Below, one piece after another: positions 44,794-54,146 of a stretch of 64,000 nucleotides of DNA. This DNA is from Thalassobius sp. Cn5-15 (GTDB lineage: Bacteria > Pseudomonadota > Alphaproteobacteria > Rhodobacterales > Rhodobacteraceae), in NCBI RefSeq assembly GCF_022347685.1, contig NZ_JAKRGF010000002.1, forward strand, positions 124,001 to 188,000, given 5' to 3'. Position numbers and translations under genes: made by a program. A model generated the notes under the pieces. The model made no database searches. It saw only the letters and a program-made list of their open reading frames with translations, and was not told where the DNA came from. Every line of letters begins with the position of its first letter. The first letter of the stretch is position 1.

Positions 44794-45329
44794 CTGCGCA
44801 CCTCTTTAATCCGCAAGCCACCTATACCATCCGCAGCCCCCAACGTGGCATTCAAACCCGGACCGCGCGAATAATGCGCGTGACAGATGGCAATGGCCAG
44901 CGCATCTGCCGCATCCGGCCCCTCAATCACCACACCGGGCAGCTGCATTTTTACCATATGGTCGACCTGTTGTTTCGCCGCGTGGCCAACACCAACCACA
45001 GTCTTCTTAACCTTGTTCGGGGCATATTCACCAACCGGCAGACCAAACTGCGCCGGAACAAGCAAGGCAACGCCCCGCGCCTGACCCAGTTTCAGGGTGC
45101 CGACAGCATCTTTGTTCACGAAAGTCTGCTCAATCGCGGCGGTGTCAGGCTGAAAACGGTTGAACACATCGGTCAGCTGTTCATGCAAAGACAATAACCG
45201 TTGTGCCAGATCCGCACCCGAATCAGATTGGCACACCCCGTTGGCAACATGGCTCAGACGGCTTCCATCCGCCTCAATTACACCCCAGCCAAGGTTACGC
45301 AGCCCAGGATCGATCCCCAAAACGCGCAT
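44790..45329 (-). CDS. ruvC: Crossover junction endodeoxyribonuclease RuvC
   Basis: 179 residues from the ATG at 45327-45329 (a GTG directly before it is in frame but less likely; AAGGGGCAGT lies upstream). Catalytic acids visible in [22 protein letters not shown], and [14 protein letters not shown]. Resolves Holliday junctions with RuvAB. First gene of the long leftward block. Confidence 0.97.
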   Translation of the reverse strand: MRVLGIDPGLRNLGWGVIEADGSRLSHVANGVCQSDSGADLAQRLLSLHEQLTDVFNRFQPDTAAIEQTFVNKDAVGTLKLGQARGVALLVPAQFGLPVGEYAPNKVKKTVVGVGHAAKQQVDHMVKMQLPGVVIEGPDAADALAIAICHAHYSRGPGLNATLGAADGIGGLRIKEVRR

Positions 45330-45332
45330 CAC

Positions 45333-45646
45333 TGCCCCTTTTTATCCATTTTTTTTTAATCAGTAGCACAAAGGGGGAACAAACACCAAGCCCAAAGCGA
45401 AAAGCTCAAAAACGACGCGCGTGGCTTATTCGCGTCAAAAGCGTCTGAATTTCGCCACTGAAATCGCTGAAAACGACGCCGGACGATGTCGCTTTTGCCC
45501 CTTTGTTACAGGCAGATAACAGCCCTGCGACGGCCATGCACAAACCGCATAGAAGATATGCAATTCAGCCCAGTTGTGCGGATAAAAAAGGCGCTCTAGA
45601 TGCCGTCAAAGTAGAAGTAACGAAACACGAAACAGAGGTTCCTGAT
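45333..45646. other. 314-bp divergent gap between ruvC and the DUF1127 gene
   Basis: No credible gene. A poly-T run near 45345-45358 lies just upstream of ruvC. CACAAAGGGG (about 45367) and CCCCTTTGTT (about 45499) are inverted far apart. CCGCA/TGCGG arms around 45547-45581 could form a hairpin before the DUF1127 gene. Promoters for both directions are expected. Confidence 0.6.
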
Positions 45647-45874
45647 ATGGCTGTCTATGAGAACACCCGCACCCAGTATCAGGCTGGCGCAATGGCCAGC
45701 CTTATCGCCCGTACCGCATTTGTTGCGGTAAACGGTCTGACCCACATGCGCGAAACCTTCAGCACTTGGAACGAGGCACGCATCACTCGCAAGGCCCTGT
45801 CCCATCTGAGCGACCGCGAGCTGGACGATATCGGCATGGTTCGCGCTGACATCGACAAGGTGAGCAAGCGCTGA
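45647..45874 (+). CDS. DUF1127-containing small protein
   Basis: 75 residues from the ATG at 45647 (AGAGG upstream); a longer in-frame opening to 45503 is not supported. The C-terminal half carries the DUF1127 motif TRKALSHLSDRELDDIGMVRADID, rich in basic residues before it (RETFSTWNEARITRK). Such proteins in alphaproteobacteria bind RNA; CcaF1 of Rhodobacter is one. A hairpin with a CTCCC loop and a strong terminator follow in the 3' region. Confidence 0.9.
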   Translation: MAVYENTRTQYQAGAMASLIARTAFVAVNGLTHMRETFSTWNEARITRKALSHLSDRELDDIGMVRADIDKVSKR

Positions 45875-45920
45875 TCGCAGCCTTGCGACCACGGTGTTAA
45901 CGACCAAGAGTTGACCCCGC

Positions 45921-45939
45921 GACTTCGCTCCCCGAAGTC
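45921..45939 (+). ncRNA. CTCCC-loop hairpin in the 3' region of the DUF1127 gene, candidate CcsR-like small RNA
   Basis: GACTTCG (45921-45927) and CGAAGTC (45933-45939) pair perfectly and expose a CTCCC loop, an anti-Shine-Dalgarno-like sequence. In Rhodobacter the CcsR small RNAs with CCUCCUCCC loops are cut from the transcript of a DUF1127 gene. Here there is one hairpin with a shorter motif, directly before a terminator. The ends of any mature RNA are unknown. Confidence 0.5.
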
Positions 45940-45941
45940 AT

Positions 45942-45975
45942 AAAGCCCTGACTGAGATCGCTCAGTCAGGGCTTT
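45942..45975 (+). terminator. Strong terminator after the DUF1127 unit
   Basis: AAAGCCCTGACTGAG (45942-45956) and CTCAGTCAGGGCTTT (45961-45975) form a perfect 15-bp stem with loop ATCG, followed by T. Confidence 0.9.
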
Positions 45976-46047
45976 TCTATGTCAGGACGGATTTTCTATC
46001 TGAGGACGGAAATAAAAGGTCGGGCACAACGCAGCCTTAACTCAGCC

Positions 46048-46395
46048 TCAACGCAAGTAAGGACGCACCTTCAGCGCTAGGCTCTCTGAGATTGGATCAG
46101 GCTGCATCAGAAACGCACCCGCGCGTTCCACCACGCCACCAGCATAGAGGTCATCCACCCGTTCCTGATAAGTGGCAAAGCCGATTCCGGCCAAGAGCAG
46201 CGTCTTGAATCCGATGAATCCCAGCAGCAGAAACAGCAAACCGCGCCACGGCAGGACGGACCGTTTCCGCTGCGGGCGCACCACGATCAATCCATCGCGG
46301 TTGACGGTCGTGACAAAACCGTTCTCTTTCAGACGCGCATTTTTTTCATCGATGCGACGTAATCTGTTATCAAACTCGTTAAAGGCATCAGACAT
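46048..46395 (-). CDS. Small single-pass membrane protein, unknown
   Basis: 115 residues from the ATG at 46393-46395, which has GGAGGTTGTT upstream; the frame continues to 46488 without support. N-terminal MSDAFNEFDNRLRRIDEKNARLKENG looks coiled and charged, then basic RPQRKRSVLPWRG and one membrane helix LLFLLLGFIGFKTLLLAGIGFATY, leaving a C-terminal tail outside. Not a family I recognise. It follows prmA in the same direction, but two terminator-like stems lie between. Confidence 0.78.
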   Translation of the reverse strand: MSDAFNEFDNRLRRIDEKNARLKENGFVTTVNRDGLIVVRPQRKRSVLPWRGLLFLLLGFIGFKTLLLAGIGFATYQERVDDLYAGGVVERAGAFLMQPDPISESLALKVRPYLR

Positions 46396-46461
46396 AACAA
46401 CCTCCGAAGGTCGAGCCCCACTCAATACTATAAGAGCTTTTGATACCTGCGAAATAAGGCA

Positions 46462-46513
46462 AAATTGGGGCAAGCGCCCCAATTTCATGTCAAAAAGGGG
46501 CTAAAACCCCTTA
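46462..46513 (-). terminator. Two stacked terminators after prmA
   Basis: AAATTGGGGC/GCCCCAATTT (46462-46471, 46476-46485) and AAGGGG/CCCCTT (about 46495-46512) are perfect stems; on the minus strand both are followed by T runs. Confidence 0.8.
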
Positions 46514-46522
46514 TTTTACTGA

Positions 46523-47389
46523 TTATTTCTGCAAAGTCAGCGTTGTCCACTCGCCGATCTCTTCGCGGTGGGTCAGGCTGATACCATTGTCGGCGTAAAC
46601 GGCGATCACCTCATCGGCCTGTTCATTCAAAATACCCGACAGGATCGCGTAACCACCCGATTGAAGGTTCTTTGCCATATCAGGGGCCAAATCAATCAGC
46701 GGCCCTTTCAGGATGTTGGCAAAGACCAGATCAAACGGGGCCGCGGCCTGAAGTTCCGGCGCGTCAAAACCTGCGGCGACCACACAGGTCACGCGGCCAT
46801 CCAGATCGTTGACTTTGACGTTGGCCGCCGCCACTTCGACCGCGACGGGGTCAATATCACCAGCCAGTGCAGGGTTCGGCCAGATGCGCGCTGCCGCCAT
46901 GGCCAGAACGGCGGTTCCACAGCCGATGTCGGCGACATTCGCGCCTTTCACACCTGCCTTGTCCAGACGGTCCAGTGCCAGAAGGCAGCCCTGCGTGGTG
47001 CCATGATGGCCTGTGCCAAAGGCCATCGCAGCCTCGATCAACAAAGGTTCACAGCCTTCCGGCACCTGATCTGCATCATGACTGCCATAGACAAAGAACT
47101 GCCCTGCCTCTACCGGTGCCAGTTCACGCTTTACCTTGGCGACCCAGTCAGTTTCAGGCAGTTCAGAAATCGCGAAAGGCTTGGCATCGAAGGCTGCGGC
47201 CAGAACCGCCAGACCGGCCTGATCCGGGGCCTCGATAAAATAGGCACCCACTTCCCACAGCCCAGAACCATCCTCAATCTCGAACACGCCGACGCCAGTG
47301 GGTTCGGGGGTCAGACGCTCCATCGCTTCGCCCAGCGCCTCAGCAGGTGCTTTTCCAGGCAGGGTGGTCAGGGCGGTAAAGGTGGGCAT
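46523..47389 (-). CDS. prmA: Ribosomal protein L11 methyltransferase PrmA
   Basis: 288 residues. SAM-binding motif VADIGCGTAVLAMAAARIWP, acidic loop AGDIDPVAVEVAAANVK, and post-motif FDLVFANILKGPLIDLAP are characteristic; the N-terminal part is the L11-recognition domain. GGAGGCCGCC precedes the ATG. Trimethylates ribosomal protein L11. Confidence 0.94.
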   Translation of the reverse strand: MPTFTALTTLPGKAPAEALGEAMERLTPEPTGVGVFEIEDGSGLWEVGAYFIEAPDQAGLAVLAAAFDAKPFAISELPETDWVAKVKRELAPVEAGQFFVYGSHDADQVPEGCEPLLIEAAMAFGTGHHGTTQGCLLALDRLDKAGVKGANVADIGCGTAVLAMAAARIWPNPALAGDIDPVAVEVAAANVKVNDLDGRVTCVVAAGFDAPELQAAAPFDLVFANILKGPLIDLAPDMAKNLQSGGYAILSGILNEQADEVIAVYADNGISLTHREEIGEWTTLTLQK

Positions 47390-47457
47390 GGCGGCCTCCG
47401 GGGCTGAAATCTATCTGAAGTCTTAACGCCTGCGCCTAAGCCCAGCCTGCGCCGGGG

Positions 47458-48858
47458 TCAAGCCTTGGCTGGTTTTGCAGGCTCAATTCCACGCCCCGAC
47501 TGCACATAGCGCCATGCGACCCAACCTGCGAGGATCCCCACGACCGCATTGCCCAGCGCCTGCGCCCAGATGACACCACCTGCACCGAACATCGCGCCCA
47601 TACCAAACGCCAGGGGCGCCATCAGCAGCCCGTCGCGGGTCCAGTTGGCCACTGTGGCCCACAGGGGGCGGCCTAGGTTGTTGAACGTGGCGTTGGCGAC
47701 AAACAGTGCACCGGTGAACACAAAGGTGCCTGCAGCGTAGTAGCAGAACACTTCCACCACTTCTGCCGCCTCAGCACTCAGACCAAAAGCACTGACGATA
47801 GGACCGGCAAGGGCGGCCAACACCGCCCATGTGGCCAGCGTGTAAATCGCGCAAAACTTGAGCGAGTCGTTATAGGCCTGCCGTACGCGATCGCCTAAGC
47901 CCGCGCCCGCGTTCTGGCCGATAATACCGCCGATCGCCCCCGACAGAGCATAGATGCCGCCAAAGCCAAGGATCGTCAGGCGTGAGACCACGCCAAAGCC
48001 CGCCACTGCCGCGTCCCCATGTTCGGAAATCGCGCGGATCAACAGCCAGTTGCCGAAAGGCGTCGCCATTTGGGTGGCCACCGCCGGTAGGGCAATCGCC
48101 AGATAGGCACCAAGGAAGCGACTGAAATCAGACAGTCTGGGTCGCGCCATCATGTTGTGTTTTGCAATCACCCAATAGATGCCGACGCCCGCCATCAACA
48201 GGCGCGATCCAACAATAGCCCAAGCCGCGCCTTCGACGCCCATGTCTAGATAGATGATGAACAGCGGATCCAGCACCGCCGCGAAGAGACCGCCGATCAC
48301 AGTCACCATCATACCGCGCCACGCATCGCCAATGGCTCGCAGGACAGATGCCGCACACATCCCCGCCGCCATGATCGGCTGGCTGGGCAAGGATAGGGTG
48401 AGGAAGGATTGGGCAACCTGCAACGTCTCTCCCTCAGCGCCGCTAAGGCGCAGAAGCGGTTCCAGATAGATCAACGCCAGCAGCGACAACAGCGTCTGAA
48501 TGGCCACGCTATAGACCAGCACCACAGTCGACAGCCGGCGCGCCCGCTCCCCTTGCCCCATGCCCAATGCACGACTGACCAGCGCGACACCGGCGATCAT
48601 CATGCCGATGGCAACGGAAATAATAAAAAACTGGATCGTCGCAGCAAATCCGATAGCGGAAACCAGCATTTCAATCTTCAGCTGGCTGACCCAGAACAGG
48701 GCCAGAAAGTCGACGAGGAACATGAAGCTCAGCCCGAACGCGCTGGTCAGGGTCATCACCACCACGTGGCGCATGGTCGACCCAGTGGTGAAGCGCGCCT
48801 GTGGGGCGGCTTTCTGAGCTGCCTCATCTGCGGGCTGATTGGCTGTGTCTGTGGCCAT
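47458..48858 (-). CDS. MATE-family efflux transporter
   Basis: 466 residues with about twelve membrane helices in two halves. Typical MATE segments: VVMTLTSAFGLSFMFLVDFLALFWVSQL, FLTLSLPSQPIMAAGMCAASVLRAIGD and GFGVVSRLTILGFGGIYALSGAIGGIIGQNAGAG. Exports cationic compounds using sodium or protons; substrate unknown. GAGGAGAGAACGC precedes the start. Confidence 0.9.
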   Translation of the reverse strand: MATDTANQPADEAAQKAAPQARFTTGSTMRHVVVMTLTSAFGLSFMFLVDFLALFWVSQLKIEMLVSAIGFAATIQFFIISVAIGMMIAGVALVSRALGMGQGERARRLSTVVLVYSVAIQTLLSLLALIYLEPLLRLSGAEGETLQVAQSFLTLSLPSQPIMAAGMCAASVLRAIGDAWRGMMVTVIGGLFAAVLDPLFIIYLDMGVEGAAWAIVGSRLLMAGVGIYWVIAKHNMMARPRLSDFSRFLGAYLAIALPAVATQMATPFGNWLLIRAISEHGDAAVAGFGVVSRLTILGFGGIYALSGAIGGIIGQNAGAGLGDRVRQAYNDSLKFCAIYTLATWAVLAALAGPIVSAFGLSAEAAEVVEVFCYYAAGTFVFTGALFVANATFNNLGRPLWATVANWTRDGLLMAPLAFGMGAMFGAGGVIWAQALGNAVVGILAGWVAWRYVQSGRGIEPAKPAKA

Positions 48859-48899
48859 TGCGTTCTCTCCTCAACAGGCAATGTCGTCTCGAATAGGCC

Positions 48900-50135
48900 T
48901 CAGGCCGCGGCGGCCCCTCGGCGGTATTTGGCAAAGACCGTCTCATTCCCTGGTTCGGGATGGCGCGGGATCAGACAGGCCAGCGCCAGTGACGTGGCAG
49001 CTATGCCAGCGGCCAGCAGGAACACTGCCCCCGGCGACACCAGCCACAGGTAGCCCAGCAGCGCAGGCAGAAACACCGCCGCAATATGGTTGATGGTAAA
49101 GGCCACCGCCGCCGTGGGCGCCACATCCGCAGGATCAGCAATTTTCTGAAAGTATGTCTTCAGCGCAAGCGCAAGGGCGAAGAACATGTGATCCAACACA
49201 TAAAGGATCGACGCCAATAAAACGCCCCAGCCGAACCAATAAATGCCACCATAGGCCAAAAACACGGTGACAAGCCCAACGTATTCAAAAACCAGCGCTT
49301 TGCGTTCCCCAAAATGGGCCACGACTTTGCCGAAGATGGGCGCAAGGATGATGTTGGCCACCAGATTGATCAGATAGAGGCCCGTGACCTCATGCACATC
49401 AAAGCCAAAGCGTTCCACCATCATGAAGCCTGCAAACACGACAAATATCTGCCGCCGTGCCCCCGCCATGAACTGTAGCGCGTAGTAAAGCCAGTAGCGT
49501 TTGCGCAGAATGAACTTCTTCACCTGCGGGGTGGGACTGTCGAACTGCGGATAGGCGATCAGGCAGAAAATGGCGATCACAGCGGTGATCCCGCCCGACA
49601 GCATATAAACCATATTATAGGTCAGGCCCAACCGTTCCCAGCTGAGCACGATCAGCACATAGGCCACCAATGTGGCCGCCGATCCCGCCGACGCCATCCA
49701 GCCCAGCATCTGCGGCGCGCGATCCTTTGACAACCATTGCAACTGTAACGACTGGTTCACCGTTTCATAGTAGTGAAACCCGATGGAGCTGAGCATTGTA
49801 ATGGTCAGGATCCCCCCCATGGACGGGAACCACGCAGTGATCGCGGTTGCCACGCCCAACAGCGCAAGCGAGACGACTCCCAGCACCTGTTCGCGCATGA
49901 ACATGATGATCGCGATCACCCCGATCGCCAAAAACCCCGGTATTTCGCGGACCGTGTGCAGCCAGCCGATGTCAGATCCGTCAAAATCCGCCACCTCGAT
50001 GACGAAGTTATTCAGCAGCGCCGACCATGTGGAAAAGGCAATCGGCATCGCCGCTGCCATCAAGAACAGCAAGGTAACAGGGCGGCGCCAGACCGGCAGG
50101 GTAGCGGCTTGATCAAGGGTGTAGACAGTCTTCAT
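48900..50135 (-). CDS. MFS transporter
   Basis: 411 residues from the ATG at 50133-50135 (GGCGGAGGG directly upstream; the frame to 50210 is unsupported). About twelve membrane helices, with the loop QWLSKDRAPQMLGWMASAGSAATLVAYV and the second-half YQ/KVVAHFGERKALVFEYVGLVTVFLAYGG motif. Substrate cannot be predicted. Located between the MATE transporter and priA genes, all leftward. Confidence 0.87.
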   Translation of the reverse strand: MKTVYTLDQAATLPVWRRPVTLLFLMAAAMPIAFSTWSALLNNFVIEVADFDGSDIGWLHTVREIPGFLAIGVIAIIMFMREQVLGVVSLALLGVATAITAWFPSMGGILTITMLSSIGFHYYETVNQSLQLQWLSKDRAPQMLGWMASAGSAATLVAYVLIVLSWERLGLTYNMVYMLSGGITAVIAIFCLIAYPQFDSPTPQVKKFILRKRYWLYYALQFMAGARRQIFVVFAGFMMVERFGFDVHEVTGLYLINLVANIILAPIFGKVVAHFGERKALVFEYVGLVTVFLAYGGIYWFGWGVLLASILYVLDHMFFALALALKTYFQKIADPADVAPTAAVAFTINHIAAVFLPALLGYLWLVSPGAVFLLAAGIAATSLALACLIPRHPEPGNETVFAKYRRGAAAA

Positions 50136-50249
50136 CCCTCCGCCAATACGCGCAAACCGGCGCGAAAGCGAGGATGGACACTGCCCACAGATGCACAGAG
50201 GCCTCTTCAAAAAAGCGCACCCTCCCCCGCCAAGGCCCCATCTGGATGC

Positions 50250-52463
50250 TTAAAGGAAGCTCTGCGGGTCAATATCTACCGATATGCGCATCTGTCCCCC
50301 GGGCCGGAATTGCGCCAACCACTGGGTCAGCGCACGTTGCAGCGGCGCGGCCTTCTCGGCCTTAACCAGCAGACGCACTCGGTGACGACCACGGATACGG
50401 GCAATGGGCGCCGGAGCGGGGCCAAAGACCTGCGCACCAATCGCGCGCAGTGGCCCATCGCGCCGTGCCATTTCCGCGCCCAGATCAAAAGGCGCTTGCG
50501 CATCCGGCGCACTGATCACGATGCCGGCCATCCGACCATAGGGCGGCACGCCTGCCAATCGTCTCTGGTCGGCCTCTGCCCGCCAGAATCCTTCCTCATC
50601 CCCTGCAAGAATAGCGCGGATGACGGGGTGTTCGGGCTGATAACTTTGCATGATAGCAACGCCCTTGCGCTCTGACCGGCCTGCACGGCCTGCCACCTGC
50701 CGCATCAGTTGAAACGTCCGCTCTGCCGCGCGCAGGTCCGATCCCTGCAGGCCAAGGTCCGCGTCAATCACCCCCACCAGCGTCAGCAGTGGAAAATTGT
50801 GCCCCTTGGCCACCAACTGCGTGCCGATGATGATATCCGCACCCCCTTGGGCGATCTGGGCGATCTGTTCTTTCAACGCGCGCGCAGATCCAAACATATC
50901 GGAACTGAGTGTCACCACACGGGCATCGGGAAACAGCTCTGTCGCTTCCTCGGCCAGACGTTCCACACCGGGCCCAACGGGGGCCAGACGATCCTCTGCC
51001 GCGCAATTGGGACAGGTGGTGGGCACCGGTTTCGTTTCTCCGCACTGGTGGCACATCAGACGTTTGAGAAAACGATGCTCCACCATCCGCGCGTCGCAGA
51101 CATCGCAGGCGATCTGATGGCCGCAGGCCCTGCAGATCGTCACCGGCGCATAGCCACGACGGTTGATGAACAACAGCGCCTGCTCGCCCTTCGCCACCCG
51201 CGCCAGCACCTCATCGCGCAGGCGGTTGGATATCCAGCGGTTCGACGGCAGCTTGTCCTGCCGCATGTCCAGCGCCCGCATGTCCGGCATGACCGAAGGG
51301 CCATAGCGGCTGACCAGTTCGATCTTGCGATACTTGCCCTGATCGGCGTTGACCCAGCTTTCCAGCGATGGCGTGGCAGAGGCCAGCACCACCTGCGCCC
51401 CGCACAAATGCGCGCGCAGCACTGCCATATCGCGGGCGTTATACAGAACCCCCTCCTCCTGTTTGTAAGAGGTGTCGTGTTCCTCATCCACGACGATGAG
51501 GCCAAGATTCTGATAGGGCAGAAACAGTGCCGATCGCGCCCCGATCACCATCTGCGCCCCGCCTTGACCGACCATTTTCCAAATGCGGCGGCGTTCGGTC
51601 ATGGTGACACCGGAATGCCACTCGGCCGGCTTGGCACCAAACCGCGCTTCAACGCGGGTCAAAAACTCCGCCGTCAGGGCAATTTCCGGCAACAGAACCA
51701 ACGCCTGACGCCCCTGCGCCAGACATTCGGCGACTGCCTCCAGATACACCTCGGTCTTGCCCGATCCGGTCACACCACGCAGCAAGGTGGTGCCATATTC
51801 ATGGCTGGCCACGCCGGCGCGCAATTGCGCCGATGCCTCTGCCTGCGCATCAGTCAGGGTTTTGCCGGCGTGATCATGGTGCATCCGCGGAAAGGGCAGA
51901 TCGCGCGGGCGGTCCTCTTCCAACACGACGTTTTGTTTCACCAGTCCTTTGACCACGCTGGTCGACACATCCGCCATCTCGGCCAGTTCTTTCAGCGTGA
52001 AGGCCAGACCGCCGTAGTCTTTTAGCACCTCAATCACCTTGGTGCGCGCGGCCGTCGTGCGATCTGGTTCTCCAGCCCCCAAACGGTAGATCTTCTGCAT
52101 CGACGGCGGATCACCCAGACCAGGCGCCCGGGTCGCCAGCCGCAGCATAGCAGTCAATGGCGTCAACGTATAATCGGCAGAGCGTTCCAAAAATTGCTTC
52201 AGCTCATCGCGCATCGGGGCAACATCCAGCACCTTCAGGACCGTGCGCACCTTGGCCAGATCGTAACCGCCCTGCCCCGCGCCCCAGACCACGCCCAAGA
52301 CCTTGCGCGGACCCAGCGGCACCTCGACAAACGCGCCACGCCAACAGCCGCCTTCGGGCGCCTTATAGTCCAGCACACGGTCCAGCGGCTGGGTCGTCAG
52401 CACGCCCACCAATGCGCCCGACTCGAAAAATTCGGGCTCTGCCTGCTGTTTCTGTGCTGCCAT
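50250..52463 (-). CDS. priA: Primosomal replication restart helicase PriA
   Basis: 737 residues. N-terminal DNA-binding domain (VGVLTTQPLDRVLDYKAPEG), Walker A LLRGVTGSGKTEVYLEA, DEEH box VVDEEHDTSYKQ, zinc-binding cysteine pairs (CRACGHQIACDVCDARMVEH, CHQCGETKPVPTTCPNC), and motifs SDMFGSARALKEQI, IIGTQLVAKGHNFP, MRQVAGRAGRSER. Restarts stalled replication forks. Divergent from tal across 107 bp. Confidence 0.97.
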   Translation of the reverse strand: MAAQKQQAEPEFFESGALVGVLTTQPLDRVLDYKAPEGGCWRGAFVEVPLGPRKVLGVVWGAGQGGYDLAKVRTVLKVLDVAPMRDELKQFLERSADYTLTPLTAMLRLATRAPGLGDPPSMQKIYRLGAGEPDRTTAARTKVIEVLKDYGGLAFTLKELAEMADVSTSVVKGLVKQNVVLEEDRPRDLPFPRMHHDHAGKTLTDAQAEASAQLRAGVASHEYGTTLLRGVTGSGKTEVYLEAVAECLAQGRQALVLLPEIALTAEFLTRVEARFGAKPAEWHSGVTMTERRRIWKMVGQGGAQMVIGARSALFLPYQNLGLIVVDEEHDTSYKQEEGVLYNARDMAVLRAHLCGAQVVLASATPSLESWVNADQGKYRKIELVSRYGPSVMPDMRALDMRQDKLPSNRWISNRLRDEVLARVAKGEQALLFINRRGYAPVTICRACGHQIACDVCDARMVEHRFLKRLMCHQCGETKPVPTTCPNCAAEDRLAPVGPGVERLAEEATELFPDARVVTLSSDMFGSARALKEQIAQIAQGGADIIIGTQLVAKGHNFPLLTLVGVIDADLGLQGSDLRAAERTFQLMRQVAGRAGRSERKGVAIMQSYQPEHPVIRAILAGDEEGFWRAEADQRRLAGVPPYGRMAGIVISAPDAQAPFDLGAEMARRDGPLRAIGAQVFGPAPAPIARIRGRHRVRLLVKAEKAAPLQRALTQWLAQFRPGGQMRISVDIDPQSFL

Positions 52464-52570
52464 CCGCCTGCCATCCAGATTGAAACCGCGCGGGGGCTAG
52501 CCCCCCTTCTCGTCATGAGGTAAACGCTAACGCGACAATAGCCAACCCGCGCCACAAAAGGGAACGCCCC

Positions 52571-53224
52571 ATGAAATTCTTCGTTGATACCGCAGAGATC
52601 GACGCCATTGCCGAGCTCAATGACCTTGGCATGGTGGATGGTGTCACCACCAACCCGTCGCTGATCAAGAAATCCGGCCGTGACATTCTGGAAGTCACCA
52701 AAGAGATCTGTGATCTGGTGTCGGGCCCTGTATCGGCTGAGGTTGTCGCAACTGATGCCGACGCGATGATCGCCGAAGGCCGCAAGCTGGTGGAAATCGC
52801 CGAAAACATCGCCGTCAAAGTACCGCTCACATGGGACGGCCTGAAAGCCTGTAAAGTGCTGAGCGGCGAAGGCCATATGGTCAACGTGACCCTGTGCTTC
52901 TCTGCCAACCAAGCGCTGATCGCCGCCAAGGCCGGTGCGACCTTCATCAGCCCCTTCATCGGGCGTCTCGATGACATTGCGCTGGACGGTATGGAGCTGA
53001 TCGAAGACATCCGCACCATCTACGACAACTTTGGTTTTGAAACCGAGGTTCTCGCTGCTTCGATCCGGTCTGCCAACCACATTCAGGACTGCGCCCGCGT
53101 TGGTGCCGACGTGATCACCGCCCCCCCCGCCGTAATCAAAGCGTTGGCCAACCACCCGCTGACCGACAAAGGTCTGGCCGCCTTCCTCGCCGATATCGAA
53201 GCGGCGAACATCAAGATTCTGTAA
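52571..53224 (+). CDS. tal: Transaldolase / fructose-6-phosphate aldolase family
   Basis: 217 residues, the short single-domain type. [36 protein letters not shown], the Schiff-base lysine in [14 protein letters not shown], and [31 protein letters not shown] are diagnostic. Either transaldolase of the pentose phosphate route or fructose-6-phosphate aldolase; the short TalC-type transaldolase is the more likely reading. A terminator follows. Confidence 0.93.
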   Translation: MKFFVDTAEIDAIAELNDLGMVDGVTTNPSLIKKSGRDILEVTKEICDLVSGPVSAEVVATDADAMIAEGRKLVEIAENIAVKVPLTWDGLKACKVLSGEGHMVNVTLCFSANQALIAAKAGATFISPFIGRLDDIALDGMELIEDIRTIYDNFGFETEVLAASIRSANHIQDCARVGADVITAPPAVIKALANHPLTDKGLAAFLADIEAANIKIL

Positions 53225-53245
53225 ATTATTTACAGCTAAAATCAG

Positions 53246-53272
53246 CGCCCCCGACCTGTTCGGGGGCGTTTT
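53246..53272 (+). terminator. Terminator after tal
   Basis: CGCCCCCGA and TCGGGGGCG form a perfect 9-bp stem (53246-53268), followed by TTTTCTGTTT. Confidence 0.85.
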
Positions 53273-53441
53273 CTGTTTCAGATTGGTATGACTTGCCTGC
53301 CAAAACCTTTTGGTCAAGCCGCATGAAACCGCAAAAATATGAAGAAATCCGGCAGAACCTCTGTTAGATTTCCATCAACAACACCGCAGGTCGAAACGGC
53401 CGCACCCGCCGCATCAAAAGCAGCACAGTAAACAGAGCACT

Positions 53442-54146
53442 ATGAGCACAGCAAAAATCGACGACACCCTGCGCGAGAAGATCATCTCGGAACCAGATGT
53501 TATTCTGGACGATCAGGATGTGATGCAGGCGCTGATCGCCGCCAATGAACGGGCAATGGGGGGCAATATCGTTGATCTGCGCGGCATCGCGATGGAACGG
53601 CTGGAACATCGTCTGGACCGGCTGGAGGACACCCATCGTTCTGTTGTGGCGGCGGCGTTTGATAATCTTGCAGGCACCAATCAGATCCATCGCGCCATTC
53701 TGCGAATGCTGGATCCGATCGAATTTGAACCCTTCCTCAAGGATCTGAACGGCCCTGTTGCCGATATCCTGCGCGTCGACAGCATGAAACTGGTGCTGGA
53801 AAGTGCCAATGCCGAAGGCGAGGTTGCGCTGCAACGCCTTGGCAGCGTACTGCAGGTCGCAGAGCCCGGGTTTGTCGCGCGCTACGTCAGCAACGGCCGC
53901 GCCGCGCCGCATCGCCAGATCGTGCTGCGTCAGATGCAGGAAGGATCTGCCGCCATCTACGGGGATAAGGCGCCTTACCTGCGATCTGAGGCCTGCCTGC
54001 AACTGGATTTCGGCACCGGCCGTCTGCCCGGCATGCTGGTCATGGGCGCGGAGGATCCGCATCTGTTTTCACCGCAGCAGGGCACCAACCTGTTGGAGTT
54101 TTTCTCTGGCGTGTTTGAGCGTTCCATGCGGCGCTGGTTGTCGTGA
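53442..54146 (+). CDS. DUF484 family protein
   Basis: 234 residues. Soluble, with a helical start (LREKIISEPDVILDDQDVMQALIAANE) and a GAF-like C-terminal half (GYV-type RYVSNGRAAPHRQIVLRQM, LQLDFGTGRLPGMLVMGAEDPHLFSPQQGTNLLEFFSGVFER). DUF484 genes commonly sit directly before xerC, as here with a 4-base overlap. Biochemical role unknown. Confidence 0.9.
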   Translation: MSTAKIDDTLREKIISEPDVILDDQDVMQALIAANERAMGGNIVDLRGIAMERLEHRLDRLEDTHRSVVAAAFDNLAGTNQIHRAILRMLDPIEFEPFLKDLNGPVADILRVDSMKLVLESANAEGEVALQRLGSVLQVAEPGFVARYVSNGRAAPHRQIVLRQMQEGSAAIYGDKAPYLRSEACLQLDFGTGRLPGMLVMGAEDPHLFSPQQGTNLLEFFSGVFERSMRRWLS

